The translations under genes were made by a program, and so were the position numbers. Below the pieces are notes generated by a model, which was not told the DNA's origin, searched no databases, and saw only the letters and a list, made by a program, of their open reading frames with translations. Shown in pieces: positions 10,117-22,100 of a DNA stretch of 64,000 nucleotides. The first letter of the stretch is position 1, and each line of letters begins with the position of its first letter. Origin of the DNA: Phytophthora quininea (lineage: Eukaryota; Oomycota; Peronosporomycetes; Peronosporales; Peronosporaceae); contig JAAVTG010000554.1 of the NCBI GenBank assembly GCA_011947345.1, positions 1,488,001-1,552,000 of the forward strand. Direction: 5' to 3'.

Positions 10117-10245
10117 CGCAGCAATCTAATGGCACTCTATAATATCCTTTCGACCAAGTCATGGCGGTATCGTGTTCCTGTCTGTCAGATGCATTTCGTG
10201 AAGCTCCTCGGATGGGAACACTTTGCCAGAGCTTCGAATAATAAT

Positions 10246-11208
10246 TCACTTCATGTACAGCAGCACTATTAGGCCGATCGCTACTGTTGTCGTCCAAGAC
10301 GATCCCCTTCGGGTAGCACCATTGGTTTTGCTGATAGTTTGGTCGGAGGTTCGAGAGCCGTCGACTTTGCTGGATGCTGAAGACGCGTAGAATGTGCCGA
10401 TAATGTGCAAGTCTGAGCTCAGCAGCAGTTGGCCCTCGACGTTCGCGGAAGTGGTCGTGTCGATGGTGTCGCCCTCAATATTCCAGCTCAATGACGACGC
10501 TCCACTGGTGGCGGCATACGAAGCCGACCCGTTGCCATCCCGGAGAGCCAAGTTGTAGGTCCGTCGCACTTCGACAGCGGAATTGAGCTCGGCTTCTGTC
10601 GGCGCGGTACTGGACGTGTTGGCAAGCTGGAGGACAGTCTCCGCTGTCGTTCGGATGTAAATGTTGGCGACTTCGCACTCGGAAAGCTGCACCAGCAGCA
10701 CTGCGCGAAAGTAAAGCCCACACTCGTTCACTCGGCTCATCGCGACCAACTGAGCGTACGTGAGCTTGCCGTTGAAAGGGAACACGTACGAGCCGATACC
10801 GGCCGACGAACTGCACTCCGACTGCAAGTACGGGTTGTTGCTGTTGAGCTTCTTGAGCCGAGCGATTTCGTCGGCGTTGCACACGTACGCAGTGTTGACG
10901 GTCGCGGAGGGTGTCGCCGTCGCCGTCGCCGTCGCCGACGTCGCCTTCGTCGTGGTCGCCGCGGCGACGGTCCCAATCGGGGAGGTAGCGTCGTTGACGG
11001 TGTCTGAAGCTGATGCAGATGCCGACTCGGATATGGCGGGGGTGCCTGAAGCTGATGTTGACTCGGACGAACTCGTCAAGTTGGTCTTTGCGGGGGCGGT
11101 CGTTGCGGATCGCACGGATGCTGCTGAGGTCGTCGAGCAGAAGAAAACTTGGAGCGTGAGCACTGCGCACCAAAGCAACAGCATCGCGCGGCTGTCGAAC
11201 ACTTTCAT
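10246..11208 (-). CDS. Elicitin-like secreted protein with GPI-type tail
   Basis: The 320-aa product begins with a signal peptide (residues 1 to about 29, ending TTSAAS). A roughly 80-residue Ser/Thr/Ala-rich stalk follows. A cysteine-containing domain (about residues 108-190) comes next, then another Ser/Thr-rich segment and a hydrophobic C-terminus (VAIGLIVLLYMK) suited to GPI attachment. The middle domain resembles the elicitin fold. Four cysteines are present, and the last two are 15 apart, exactly as Cys56-Cys71 of classical elicitins. LTYAQLVAMS aligns with the canonical stretch before Cys51. The residues corresponding to Cys51 and Cys95, which form one disulfide, are absent. Elicitins bind sterols and lipids; this one would sit on the cell surface. 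It is convergent with START-FYVE copy 2, whose stop is 129 bp away. Confidence 0.72.
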   Translation of the reverse strand: MKVFDSRAMLLLWCAVLTLQVFFCSTTSAASVRSATTAPAKTNLTSSSESTSASGTPAISESASASASDTVNDATSPIGTVAAATTTKATSATATATATPSATVNTAYVCNADEIARLKKLNSNNPYLQSECSSSAGIGSYVFPFNGKLTYAQLVAMSRVNECGLYFRAVLLVQLSECEVANIYIRTTAETVLQLANTSSTAPTEAELNSAVEVRRTYNLALRDGNGSASYAATSGASSLSWNIEGDTIDTTTSANVEGQLLLSSDLHIIGTFYASSASSKVDGSRTSDQTISKTNGATRRGSSWTTTVAIGLIVLLYMK

Positions 11209-11870
11209 GCTGGTTGAACCGGTGGGTCCTGAGAACCGCCACGGGGCGTCCGCCGCAAAAGCAAAAGTGAAGCGGGCGCGTTACGCCGGTCTAAGCAAGG
11301 GATCGAACAGCAGGCCAGGTAGAAGCAAGGTTGCCTCGCCAGCAAGATAAAAGAGACGAGGTCGTCCCTCGTCCGACGCCCCACGCAGTTCTCGTCCGGC
11401 ACCACGCCCGACAGCGTTGCCATGGCAAAGGTGTCGTGCAGGTGTAATGCGGCTTGCCAGACTCACGTAAGTTGGAAGGCAGATGAAGCGAAGTTGTTAC
11501 ATGTAGCTTCCGACATCTTGTTGCATGAGCTCACGCTGATCGCCCAACGATCTCGGCAGCACGTTGCACCCAGGCAGATGGGATTAATTGCGGCGATTTG
11601 AGCCGATTGCAGTGGGATGGAAGCAAGTCTCCAAGTGCCTGGCATGGTGTGTGCTGGGTGAAGCGTGAAAGACGACCTCGTCCAGCGTCTTCAAGGTGGG
11701 AACACCCTGGCTACTTGCGACCAGGAGACGACGCGGGCATGGTTTCTGCTGTGAAGAAGCCCATTCATCCCAAGTGGACATGTTGTCCTCAGCTGTCTGC
11801 ATTTTCTCAAACAGTTCATAATCTGTAGTTGTAACAATACAAAAACTAAAAGCTAAAAGTAACCGACGCG
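11209..11870. other. Intergenic region between divergent genes, no supported gene
   Basis: The space between the elicitin-like gene and the GDT1-type gene contains GC-rich minus-strand frames near 11205-11470 and 11584-12042. The latter runs antisense into the first GDT1 exon and has no motif. I see no family resemblance on either strand. Confidence 0.4.
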
Positions 11871-11878
11871 TCACTTCC
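11871..11878 (+). promoter_or_regulatory. INR-like element of the GDT1-type gene
   Basis: TCACTTCC lies 22 nt before ATG 11893, at nearly the same distance as the INR of the START-FYVE genes. No clear FPR follows. Confidence 0.4.
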
Positions 11879-11892
11879 ACACTGCCCCCTCG

Positions 11893-13087
11893 ATGCTGCT
11901 GCGTCTCTTCCTGCTGCTCGCGCTGGCCGTGGCCGTGGCCGCGCAGTCCTCGGAGGTGACCGCCAGACACCCGAGCCCCACGCCAGCAGCTGCCAACTCG
12001 GCGGTCAAGTCCGCGGCCTTCGAGCGCGCAGACGCCGACCACAACGGCGTCGTGGACGCGGGCGAGTTCGCGGCCTTCACCGACTCACTAAAGGCTGCGC
12101 TGAGCCCGTTCCTGGGCCAGTTCCCGGCGGACGGCGCTGTCTACAGCAACCCCAACGCCAACGCTAACGCAAATAATGTTGCGCGTCCCAGACTTCGCAC
12201 GGGCGGCCCGCACAAGTTCTGGTCAGGCTTCGTGAGTGGCATCCTGACCATTTGGGCCACGGAGATCGGCGACAAGACGTTCTTTATCGCCGCTATTTTG
12301 TCCATGAAGAAGGACCGCGTTGTGGTCTTCGCGGGCGCAATTGGCGCGCTCATTGTGATGACGGTGCTGTCGGTGGTCATGGGGTCGTGGCCACCAAGTT
12401 CCTGCCGCCGAGTTTGACGCACTACCTCGGAGGAGTCCTGGTGGGTTTTGGTGGGAATTGTTTAGCTTAGATCGTACTGACTTTTGTTACTCGTGTAGTT
12501 TGTGGTTTTCGGCGTCAAGATGCTGTACGACGCGCGCGAGATGAATGCAGCGTAAGCAAAGCGGCGATACAGAAAGGAGAGCTGCATGAGGAAAGTAATA
12601 ATGCCGCTTGTGTTCTTGTAGGGGGCCATCGGACGAGCTCACGGAGGTGGAGGAAGAGCTGATGGGCAAAAAGGACGAGGACACGATCCAGGCCGAGTAC
12701 GGAATGGCGTTGGCGAAGTGTTTGTTGCGGATTTGCTAATTGGATTTTGTTTGCCGCTGCAGACATGTGGAAGAAGGCCACGCCAAGGTCGAGAACACGA
12801 CGGATGGCATGATCAAGGTGTTTTCGCAGACGTTCCTCATGACGTTCCTTGCCGAGTGGGGCGACCGCTCCCAGATCGCGACAGTGACGCTATCGGCCAC
12901 CAAGGATGCGTTCGGCGTGACACTCGGCGCCATCTTGGGCCACTCGATGTGCACGGGCATTGCTGTCGTTGGCGGCAAGTTCCTGGCGACTCGCATCTCG
13001 GAGCGGACCGTGACGCTTGTGGGCGGCGTCCTCTTCGTGCTGTTCGCGCTGCACTCGTTCGTAACGGGACCCAACATTTCCGAGTAA
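11893..13087 (+). CDS. GDT1/TMEM165 family Ca/Mn transporter with luminal EF-hand
   Basis: GDT1-family proteins exchange Ca2+ or Mn2+ for protons in the Golgi or vacuole. After a signal peptide (MLLRLFLLLALAVAVAAQ), the protein carries an EF-hand loop, DADHNGVVDAGEF, at about residue 50. The duplicated transporter halves follow, with the signature EIGDKTFF in the first and EWGDRSQIA in the second. Introns are 12441-12498, 12552-12621 and 12718-12760, and reading phase is conserved across all three. The first exon loses frame at GGGG 12381-12384. One extra G restores VMGVVATKFLPP, so this is probably a base-call error. The charged loop between the halves (DELTEVEEELMGKKDED) is typical. The EF-hand in the extracytosolic N-terminus is unusual for the family. 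The stop lies 90 bp from the convergent calcium-channel gene. Confidence 0.87.
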
Positions 13088-13177
13088 GCTGCCTAGCAAC
13101 ACACCTGATAGATAAGATGGCCTGCTCAACCATGTAACTGTTGGGAAAGCCTGCACATGTAGCTTAAGCGCTGAACT

Positions 13178-16100
13178 TTAACGTTTCCTGTGATTTCGGC
13201 CGTCTTCCTTGCGCTCTTCGTCCGAGGAATCAAAGTCGAACTTGAACGACCGAGGGTGACCACTCCAGGCTTTCGTTTCGGCGAGAGTGGAGAACTCGTA
13301 GCCGTCGTCAAAATGCTGTTTGCGATACCAGGACTGCATTCGGCAATCGATTCGGACGAGGATGACGATCTGCTCTTCATGTTGTCCGATTCATAATGGA
13401 AGGTGAGAGACGAGTTGGGGTGCTGGATTCGAGCAGCGTTTACTGGCGATGGAGCCGCAGGAACGTCGAGGTCAGGCCACGACAACTCCATGGGCTGAAG
13501 CACGCGGGGTATGTCGTTGCTTTCTTCGGATTTGACGTGTCGTCCCCACTGAAAAGCCGGGGTGCCACTGACCGAGGCAAGGTGACAGACAAATGGGAGC
13601 TTTGTCGATTGTCGAGGAGTAATGAGCTGCTACCCTCCACCGCAGCATCATCCACCACAGACTCAAACGTGAAAATACGTGGGGTAATCGACCCTGGAGC
13701 TCGTAGCGAAGACCGATGTGAGGGAGCATTGCCAGATTGGCTAGTCTCGCTCGACAACAACGGATTGGGATGTTGTCCAACCGCTTGTTGCCCCTCTGCG
13801 AACGCAGCTAAGGTTTCCATGTGCTGTGCCTCTACTCGCTTCTGTACCTCCTTCATCTCGATCTGTGCACTTGCAAGTGCTGCCATGGTAGCTTCTATCC
13901 TCTCAAGCTTCTCAGCTGCAGCACGATCGATAGTTTGCATCCCAATCGCAGGCGTAGATCCGTCAAAATACCCGCCAGCGCGTGGGTCAGGCGACGCATG
14001 CAAATTAGCCGCGCTGTTATTCCTCGCGTTCCGTGCTCGCATTCGTCGTTGATCAGAGATGCGGCGAGCTGGAGTCGTTCCGGAGCCCTGAGATGTTCTC
14101 GGAGAGAATGACTTGGATCCACTCCAGGAACTAGCGGCGTAATAGCGATCGTCAAGCGAATTAAAGTCAGCTTCGTGGTTTTCATCCACGTCTCCACGCT
14201 GTGTGAGGGACAGAGCTCGATGCGTAGGGAAGAAGGACATATCCTTTTTCGCCATTCGCATGGCCAAGAACAGCTCGAGCCCATTGTATTCCGTAATGCG
14301 CTTCTTGCGGATATGCACGAACAGATACAGATAGTGCCACATATTGTGATTGCGAGAAATGTGGTCGTGGAAGCCTCGCTTTGTGGCGCGATCGAATGTG
14401 TACGCATCGATCGAGCAGATAAAGCAGCGACTTTGCATATCCAACTTTTTCTCCTGGTCATCCGTACGTAGCGAAGCGAAAGTGTCAATAATGACGCCGA
14501 ACACTAGATTCAAGAGCAGTACGACGAGCAAGATGTTGAACGAGACATCGAAGATCAAGCGCGCGTATGAATGAACAGTTGCTCCTAATGGAAGCTGCAC
14601 GAGGTAACTGCCAAGTCCACCGCCAGTCAGCAATCCTTGATCCAAGCTAACAAGAAAACACTGAAAGAGCCTCTGGCATGCATACGGCGCTCGGCCTGCG
14701 CGCTGATCGTCGGTTAGACCCGACGGAGTGTAATCTTCTCGAAAGAAAAAGAACCCGACCACAGCGAACACGTACACGACAATAAGATACAACAGCGTGG
14801 TCACACCCAAGGCCTTGGCTGGACGTGATACAGACCGCAGGACGTTGTTGAGTTCCTTGTAGCGATCCACGACATCGAGCAACAGAAATGCGAAGTAAAG
14901 TTTGTTCACGTATGAACCCAAAATTGCGATGAATATCTGCAGAAGAGAATAAATGACACGAGGACTCCGAATGAGAAAGAAAAGCGAGATACACACCATC
15001 TCAATCTGGAACCCTACGCTGCCGCCTTTCAACGCATCTCCACTGTCACGAGCACTAGATTTCGTCAAGATACCATCAAATGGAGAAACTAATGCCGTCA
15101 CGCGAGGGATTACCGCATCAGCTCCAGCCTTTGAAGACCGCTTGTGGATCGATGGGGGCAGGAACAGGTAGTTGTATTCCTCTTCACGCTCGCGTAACGA
15201 CCGAAGTAAATTCTCTGTATCCTGTAAAGATTCTCGCTCTTTATTCCCTGTAGATCGATGTTGCGCGTCATGAGCAGATCTCTTCGAGTTCTTGGCTTGC
15301 TCAAGTCGTTGACGCCGTTTCCAGCCCTTTTAATGAGCAATGGCGCCGAATTAAGCAAATAGCAGCCCAGTACCAAGCAATACAAGAAAATCAACAATGT
15401 TCCTGCCGCTGACAGTGCATCATCGATCCATATAGACGGGGACGGGGGTCTGACACTTCATCCCACGAGTGAATAAAAGTAACCTGATTCTCTGCATACG
15501 GAGTCGAGTCAACTGCTCCAGCTCGATAAAACAATAGTACCACCAGGTTAATGACCACAGCCAGACAGAAAGAAACCCGTTTAATCTCCTCGGACTTCTT
15601 AGCAATCTTTGATACATGGTAATGATAGCGGAGTCGGCTCTGGTGGGTCATCTCGTCAACCAACTTGTCTGAGCGAGCGTAGAAGTCCGACAGTTTGTCA
15701 GCATCTCGCGATACGTCCCATACGAGTTTTTCTTAGACTTCCCAGTCAAGCAGAAGCAAATGGGATGGATGGGAAAGTAGAACGGGATTAATGTACCGGT
15801 GCTACTGACCTCGGAAAAGAGCTTTTGCCCAGATATGTTTTCTGCCTGCCCACCGAGAGTAATACTAGTTCTTGTGCTCGTGCGATCTGATGTAAAACTT
15901 GCGGGGATCGGCGATGATCCCAAACAATCTCAACTTTAGCGCAATTTGCCTGGAAGAAGTAGAACGCGTCGCGATAGTCCTGTGATTTGCCACCATCAAC
16001 AGCTTTACCGTGCGTAGTTTGTGATACGTTTGAGATTGTAGCTCCATGTAGCCCCCACCCTCGGACGAAGGGATCCACCAGGCCTCTTGTAAATGTTGAT

Positions 16101-19100
16101 CGGCCAATTGTTGAAGCAGCACGTAAATATTAAAACCCATCGTGAGGTAGAAGTCTTGACTGCATTTGGAGTTTCCAGCGTATGTGCCAAACTTGCGAAG
16201 GAAATGCGTGTAGATTTCCATCAGATTCATTTTCAGCGCCTCAAAATTGAGTTCCTGTATCAGCTGAACATGGAGCACGCGATCACTTCGGCCTTCTAAC
16301 AGGCTTAGCAAAGTAATTACGATGGAGGCCCGTAATTGACGAACTGCGGTTTGTATTCTAACGTCGCGCTGTTCAAAGCTGTGCGTCATTAGTGCGTTGA
16401 CAGCACTGATAAATTTATAGTTAGCCACCGTTTCCTGGGCTTCCACACAAGGTCCTTGGCAGTACTCGGTGATGGTCTCGAAAAGTTGAGTAATTAAACC
16501 CATATCCAGATCCGTAAGCGCCAGGTATGTGTCTAAAAGAAAAGAAGTTGTTGTCTCTACTAAATTTGCCGACACAACTTTGTGCGGCTGCCTAATGAAC
16601 ATGCGTTGGGCATTCAGAAAATGGCCCTCGCAAAGAAGTTGCAGAAAGCGGAAAATGGGGGCAATTGACGTTCCAACAAGCATTTTGGCTCCTCTTTTGT
16701 TCGCTGCCGCCGACTTGACTGTCGATACCACATCTAAATCAAGACCGAACACGGACTGACGCTGACGCGATTTCTGCGAATCGACTACATCCTCTGTGAG
16801 ATCAAGATATTCGTCGACGTTGGAATCTTCTTGGTACGGTAAGGAAGAATTTACACTTCCCCGATCAACATCATGAACCAGCTTTGCTGCTTTTTCGATA
16901 TGCTCTTGAACACGCTCGAAAAATAGCTCGTTCCCGAGCTCCGACCAGCAATCATAAAAGCTTTCCTGTACCTCGGCGTTCATTCCATCCAGAAGGGCGA
17001 CTCCAACTTCAATACTGCTCGCAAACAGTGCATCATTATCGCGAGACGAAATAAGTTGTACAACCAATCGAGTCACCCCAGGTGGTTCATCTTAACTTGC
17101 ATATTGTGGCGTTCTTCGGCATCCTCGATTGCGTAAATCATCCGAGAGAAAACATCTAGCAACATCAAGTTTGTCTTGAGATAACTCGAGTCTTGAAGTA
17201 CTTCCACATGCGCAACAAGCTTTGCTACAACCAAATCAAACGACAAGCAGATATTTCGCAAGTGCATGTGCGGACTGAATTCGTCTTTCATAGACCTGTC
17301 CACGCTTAAAATTCCCTGCACCATTTGATTTAGCTCTTCTCTCATAGCACCCTGAACCCGAGGATGACTCTGTAGCCAAGAAAGGAACTGGTCTAGTTCA
17401 TTAAATTGATTTTGGTGACGGCCAAGGAAGTATGGTCCCTCATTGAGTCCGTTTGCACCATCCGAAGTTCGATATCGATCGGTGAGAGCTCCACCAAAAA
17501 GGGAGTGACCAAAGTTTCGCCCAGGTTGCTGCGCGATGATCCTCGTATACCGCTCCGCAGCGCTTTATAATATCGACTTGGTGAAAGGCGATGAAGCAGC
17601 CTCCCTTGATTTTTGACGTCCTCGTTTTCAATATGTGGAGACTGTTTACTTTGCAGTGAACTTTTGTGTCGATGGATATTTGCAGTCTTCTCATCCCCCA
17701 CGCGGTTGGTTTCGCGGTACTGATAGTATCCATTTTTGCTGAAGCTCGACTATTGACGTCCATCGCGCCAATGCCACCTTCACTTACCGTTCCGGTGGTA
17801 GTCACATCGTCTGCTTTGATTGAACCCCACGCTCTGTCCGTTGTGGACACTTTGTTGGTATCATGTGCATACTCATTGGACTCGTTCAAACCTGGCACGT
17901 GACTGCTCTTTTCATGCTGTGCTGGGTCGGATTGAAGGAACTCATTATCCCGCTTGTCGAGAGCCCACTGCAAAATATCTGAAAGCTCTTGCTCGCAATT
18001 CATAGACGAGCATTCAAGTCGTTCTTTGTTCTTGAATGACAGAGTCCAAGCTTGCTCTAGTGATATATTCACAGCTGCCCCATATTGAAACAAATTTGGG
18101 CGAATGGACTTATCGATCACGTACACAATTTCCTCAAAGCTGTTCATCATATCTTCCGCCAACTGCCATTTTGTTGTAGCACAAACCGTGAACAACAACG
18201 ATACGCATGTGTGAAAGCGAATCAGGTGATGCTGAGCCTCTCCGCTACTGTCAAATATGCTGGGAAACTGTTGAAGAAACGAATGCAGCGTTGGAACAAC
18301 TGAAAAAATCACCAGATACAAAGGCGGAGATTCTGTTGGGTTTTGCGCAGACAACCCCAATATTTGCCCCAGTTTTGCTTTGTTCTTTCTGAGCGACAAC
18401 GTAGCCATTCGATTCATGTCCTTCACGTGGATACTCCTCAGGTACTGCATAATTCGAGACTCGCAAATTTGTACCAGAACTATCATAGTCTTCACGAGGT
18501 CATCAAATCCAGGAGTCTCAATGTCATCTGCAGTGAGAAATACTTGGTCCAAAAAACGGAGCAAGGCCAGTTGAACTCCTTCGGTACAATCAGCATGACA
18601 CAGAAGATTCAGCACACTCGACAGAGGGAGAATCTGCTGACAAATTTCTTGCACCTTCGTATTTTTCCTGTGGCACAGGCTGCGAAGAGATGTAGGAGGC
18701 GACATGATACTCGAGAATCTTACCTGTATCTGCAACGCTGCTTTTGCTGTACTGGGAATCACCTCCCTCGACAAAGCTAGTGTTTGTGCTATGCTGACTT
18801 AAGTTTGCCGAGTGGGTCTTGATTGAGGTGTCCGTCTGATATGATTCCCCTTGTTTTGCTCTTTTGGAGCCATCCATTCGGTGCTCCTTTCAGAAGGGAA
18901 TTGTGACACCTGAACAAACCACCGAGCAAGGTGACAGATTGCGAAGTATCGTCAAGCAATTGCAGAACTTTTGCGTTCTCGACACTCTTGAGTAGTTGGA
19001 ATAAGACTAATAGTTGGTTCTCGACAACAGGATGCTCTTTACAAAGCACGAGGGTTTCAAGAAATAGTAGAAACCGGGGATCAGGGCCATTACTGATTAG

Positions 19101-22100
19101 GCGCCGCACAAAGCTGTTTATCAACTCCGTTGGGACCATCTTATAGAGCGGAAGATTGTCCGCGTATATAGCTACCAATAACTCTTGAGCTACTGGGAGC
19201 TCGTTGACATAGTGAGCGATCATGGTGGCGTGAGGAGCCACCAGCGCCTGATTTTCTGCATCACCCAGACAAAAAACTCGCAAAAACTGCATCCCTTGGC
19301 CAAAAACAGCTCTGATGTAGTCGCACTGCCTTTTCTGTAGCTTTGTTCTCGATCGAGTTGTAGGCGATCCAGGTGAATGTGGAGGGGTCTGGTTTTGACT
19401 TCCAGCATCACGAAGAACGTGACCGTCAAAGAAATGGGCTCCATCTATGAGCATATTCAGCACAAACTGCGCAGCTCGTAAATTTCGTAAAAGCCGTCGA
19501 GCCTCTGCTGCAATGGTCTGGACATCATTTGTAGTACTCGTCACCGCTTGACCGATGTTAAGGACATCAAACGGGAATACCACTTCATGACCGTTTGAAA
19601 AACGGCTTACTCGACCGATAGTTGACCGGAGCACGTATCGATCATCGTTTTGTTTCAGCTTGCGATTAGGAGGTTGCTTTTCGACGACAAAACGCTGCGT
19701 TGGCTTTCGAGGGCCTAGCTCCGCAGGCTGCGAGACTTTTGAGCACATTTTGCATTCGTCGCCAGAAGATCGGCGTCGGAGTTTGTTTCGTCTTCGTTTG
19801 GCGCGTTTCCGTTCATCAGTATTTCAGTCTGGCGTATTGCAAGCTTACGCCGAGGACCAACTCGTTTCTGGTCACCGTTCGAACCATCTTCCACCCGAAG
19901 TTGCTCGATGACATTCACCAGGGATTTCAGTAATTGGCAGACTGATGCGGCCCGCTCAAAGTCTGATCTTGACGTTAAATCCATCCATACTTCGGTAGTT
20001 TCGGCTAGACGACGAAGTTCGTCGACGTCACCCTTGAGCTTATTGTAGGTCGTAATGGTCTCCTCAGTAATCAACAGCTGAACATTCTTCATTTCCTTCA
20101 AAAACTGGTCATGCTGATTGTATTGCTGCAGCAGGAGTTCCAGTGCCTTTGACACAAGGGGTGGGTACTCGTACATGAGCATTTGCATAAAGATCGTCGT
20201 CACCGCTCTTTGACCTAATCTTGCTAGCGACAATTTGCACTCTAGAGATTTGGAGCCAAAAGATACGTCGCGAGAGGAGACATTTTCTCTGGGTGGTTGT
20301 GCCCATGAGGTAAAATGTCCAAGTTACGCGAGGATGCTACGAACGCGCTTGAAACTGTTTCCCTTACAACGGCGTCTTCGAACAATGCCGTGTGAATAAC
20401 ATCTTGTGCACGATGTGGGGAATTCGATGGCGGGCCTCCATGCCGGGCTTGAAATGACGCCAAAAACGTTGAAATGAGGAAATCCACGCGGATCTGGTCA
20501 ACGATAAGAAGAATTGCGCAGATTTCATCCTTGATCTCCATCACAACTCGGTTGATCTCGTTCATTTCATGGGCATCAGCGTCATGGGTTTGAGGGAGCG
20601 ATTTGTTGAGGTGGTGATGCGGGGTACTATCAGCAAATGTGGTGCCACCTTCTCCTGGCGAACCGTCTTGAGACCCATCAGCGGCGTATTGTTTCGAAAA
20701 ATCTCTATTAGCGTTAAGGCGGATGCTCGACATTGCTCCTGCACCGTCAAAAAGGACAGAGTTCTGCGATTGTGTTGGCGGTTGGGATATTATCCCCCAG
20801 CCTGTTCGTCCCGTGTACGCTTTTGTTGAGGCGTCGCAGAGGATAGTGTTTGTCTCCGAGTATTTAACGAAGCGTGGCCTAGTCGTGAGCGCAGTATTGA
20901 CGACAGAACGGAGGAGGAAGACTGGTGTTCTTTGTGTCTGGTCTGTTGAAAGTAATCGGTATCATCATCTGCTGACAAATCTCGCCCGAAATCAGTTCGC
21001 TCGTCTAAGAGATCAAACAATTGAACCACAAGTCGAGTCAGTCCATCTTCACTGTCATACATCCCAAATTCAACTAATTTCCGAGAAACACGGATAATGG
21101 AAAGCGTGAGCTCGTTTTCAGGAATCTCATCAATCTGGATCACTCCATGTAGCCGGTCAAAGTAGGAATAGCAGAACCCCTTCAGTGCCACGAAAATGCC
21201 AGATCTTCTGGCGAATATCCAGCGGTCGAAAGGCTAGGAAGTGCTCTGGACGCACTAGTGCTAATGTCTGTCCATATACGAGTATAATTTGGACATGCCA
21301 TAACTTTTGAGGTTCGCAATCTACATAAGCCACCCGTAGTAAATCCATCATCACCGCACGCAGCGAACGCGACAAGCAAGGGTCCATGACGGATTTTAAA
21401 ATGTTTTCTCTGGGAAACGCTGTCTGGATATAGTCAATACTGACATAGTTTCGATCCAGACAAAGCGATACGTAGAGACGGAATAACCCGTAACAGTATT
21501 GGCCCAGTGCCCGATGCTTTCCCTTCACGTAATACTCATTGTAAAATCTGGCTAGTGATATCCATTTCCCCCGTTTGAATCAGTTTCTTTGAGCTTTGCG
21601 GATCGAGTAAACATTACTTCAATGTCTTGATTTGTTTCTGAAGAGTTCACACAAATATCAAATCCACTCAAGCATGGGCGAATTGGAACGATAACATCGT
21701 CACGATATCCATTGGTTGGGTTGAACAACATATCACAAATCGCCTCTTGTGTCTTTGGTACGCCTTTCCCCGTGAAGTACACAAAGCAACCAAAAACTGC
21801 ATGTACCGGATAGATTTCCCACGAGTGGCGATCAATTCGAAAAATTCCTAATGATACCTGCATACGCCGTGATTGATTCTACCAAGTTACGGTTTTCGCG
21901 TAACAGATACGAGAGAGGCAACGAAGTCTGGAATCCATTTCCGAGCAACTCCATCAGAACGGGCATCGCAATCTTGACCGCGTGGAGTTCATTTGTTCGA
22001 TTTGCCCAGGATATGTGCAGTAGCAACACATTAATCGCTGGAATGACACGGTTCAGGCTTTGCATTGCTGCTGCATGTGTTTCGAGTCGAGAACTGGGAA

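Noticed and set aside
11584..12042. 152-codon minus-strand frame overlapping the first GDT1 exon
   Set aside because: It is antisense to a clear signal peptide and EF-hand and has no recognisable features of its own.
13440..13440. Stop at 13440 as the natural end of the channel gene
   Set aside because: The residues before it look non-coding, whereas a one-base correction gives a plausible longer tail; kept as a finding.
19870..19890. GTTCGAACC resembling a tRNA T-loop
   Set aside because: It lies within coding sequence of the channel gene and no acceptor or anticodon stem fits around it.
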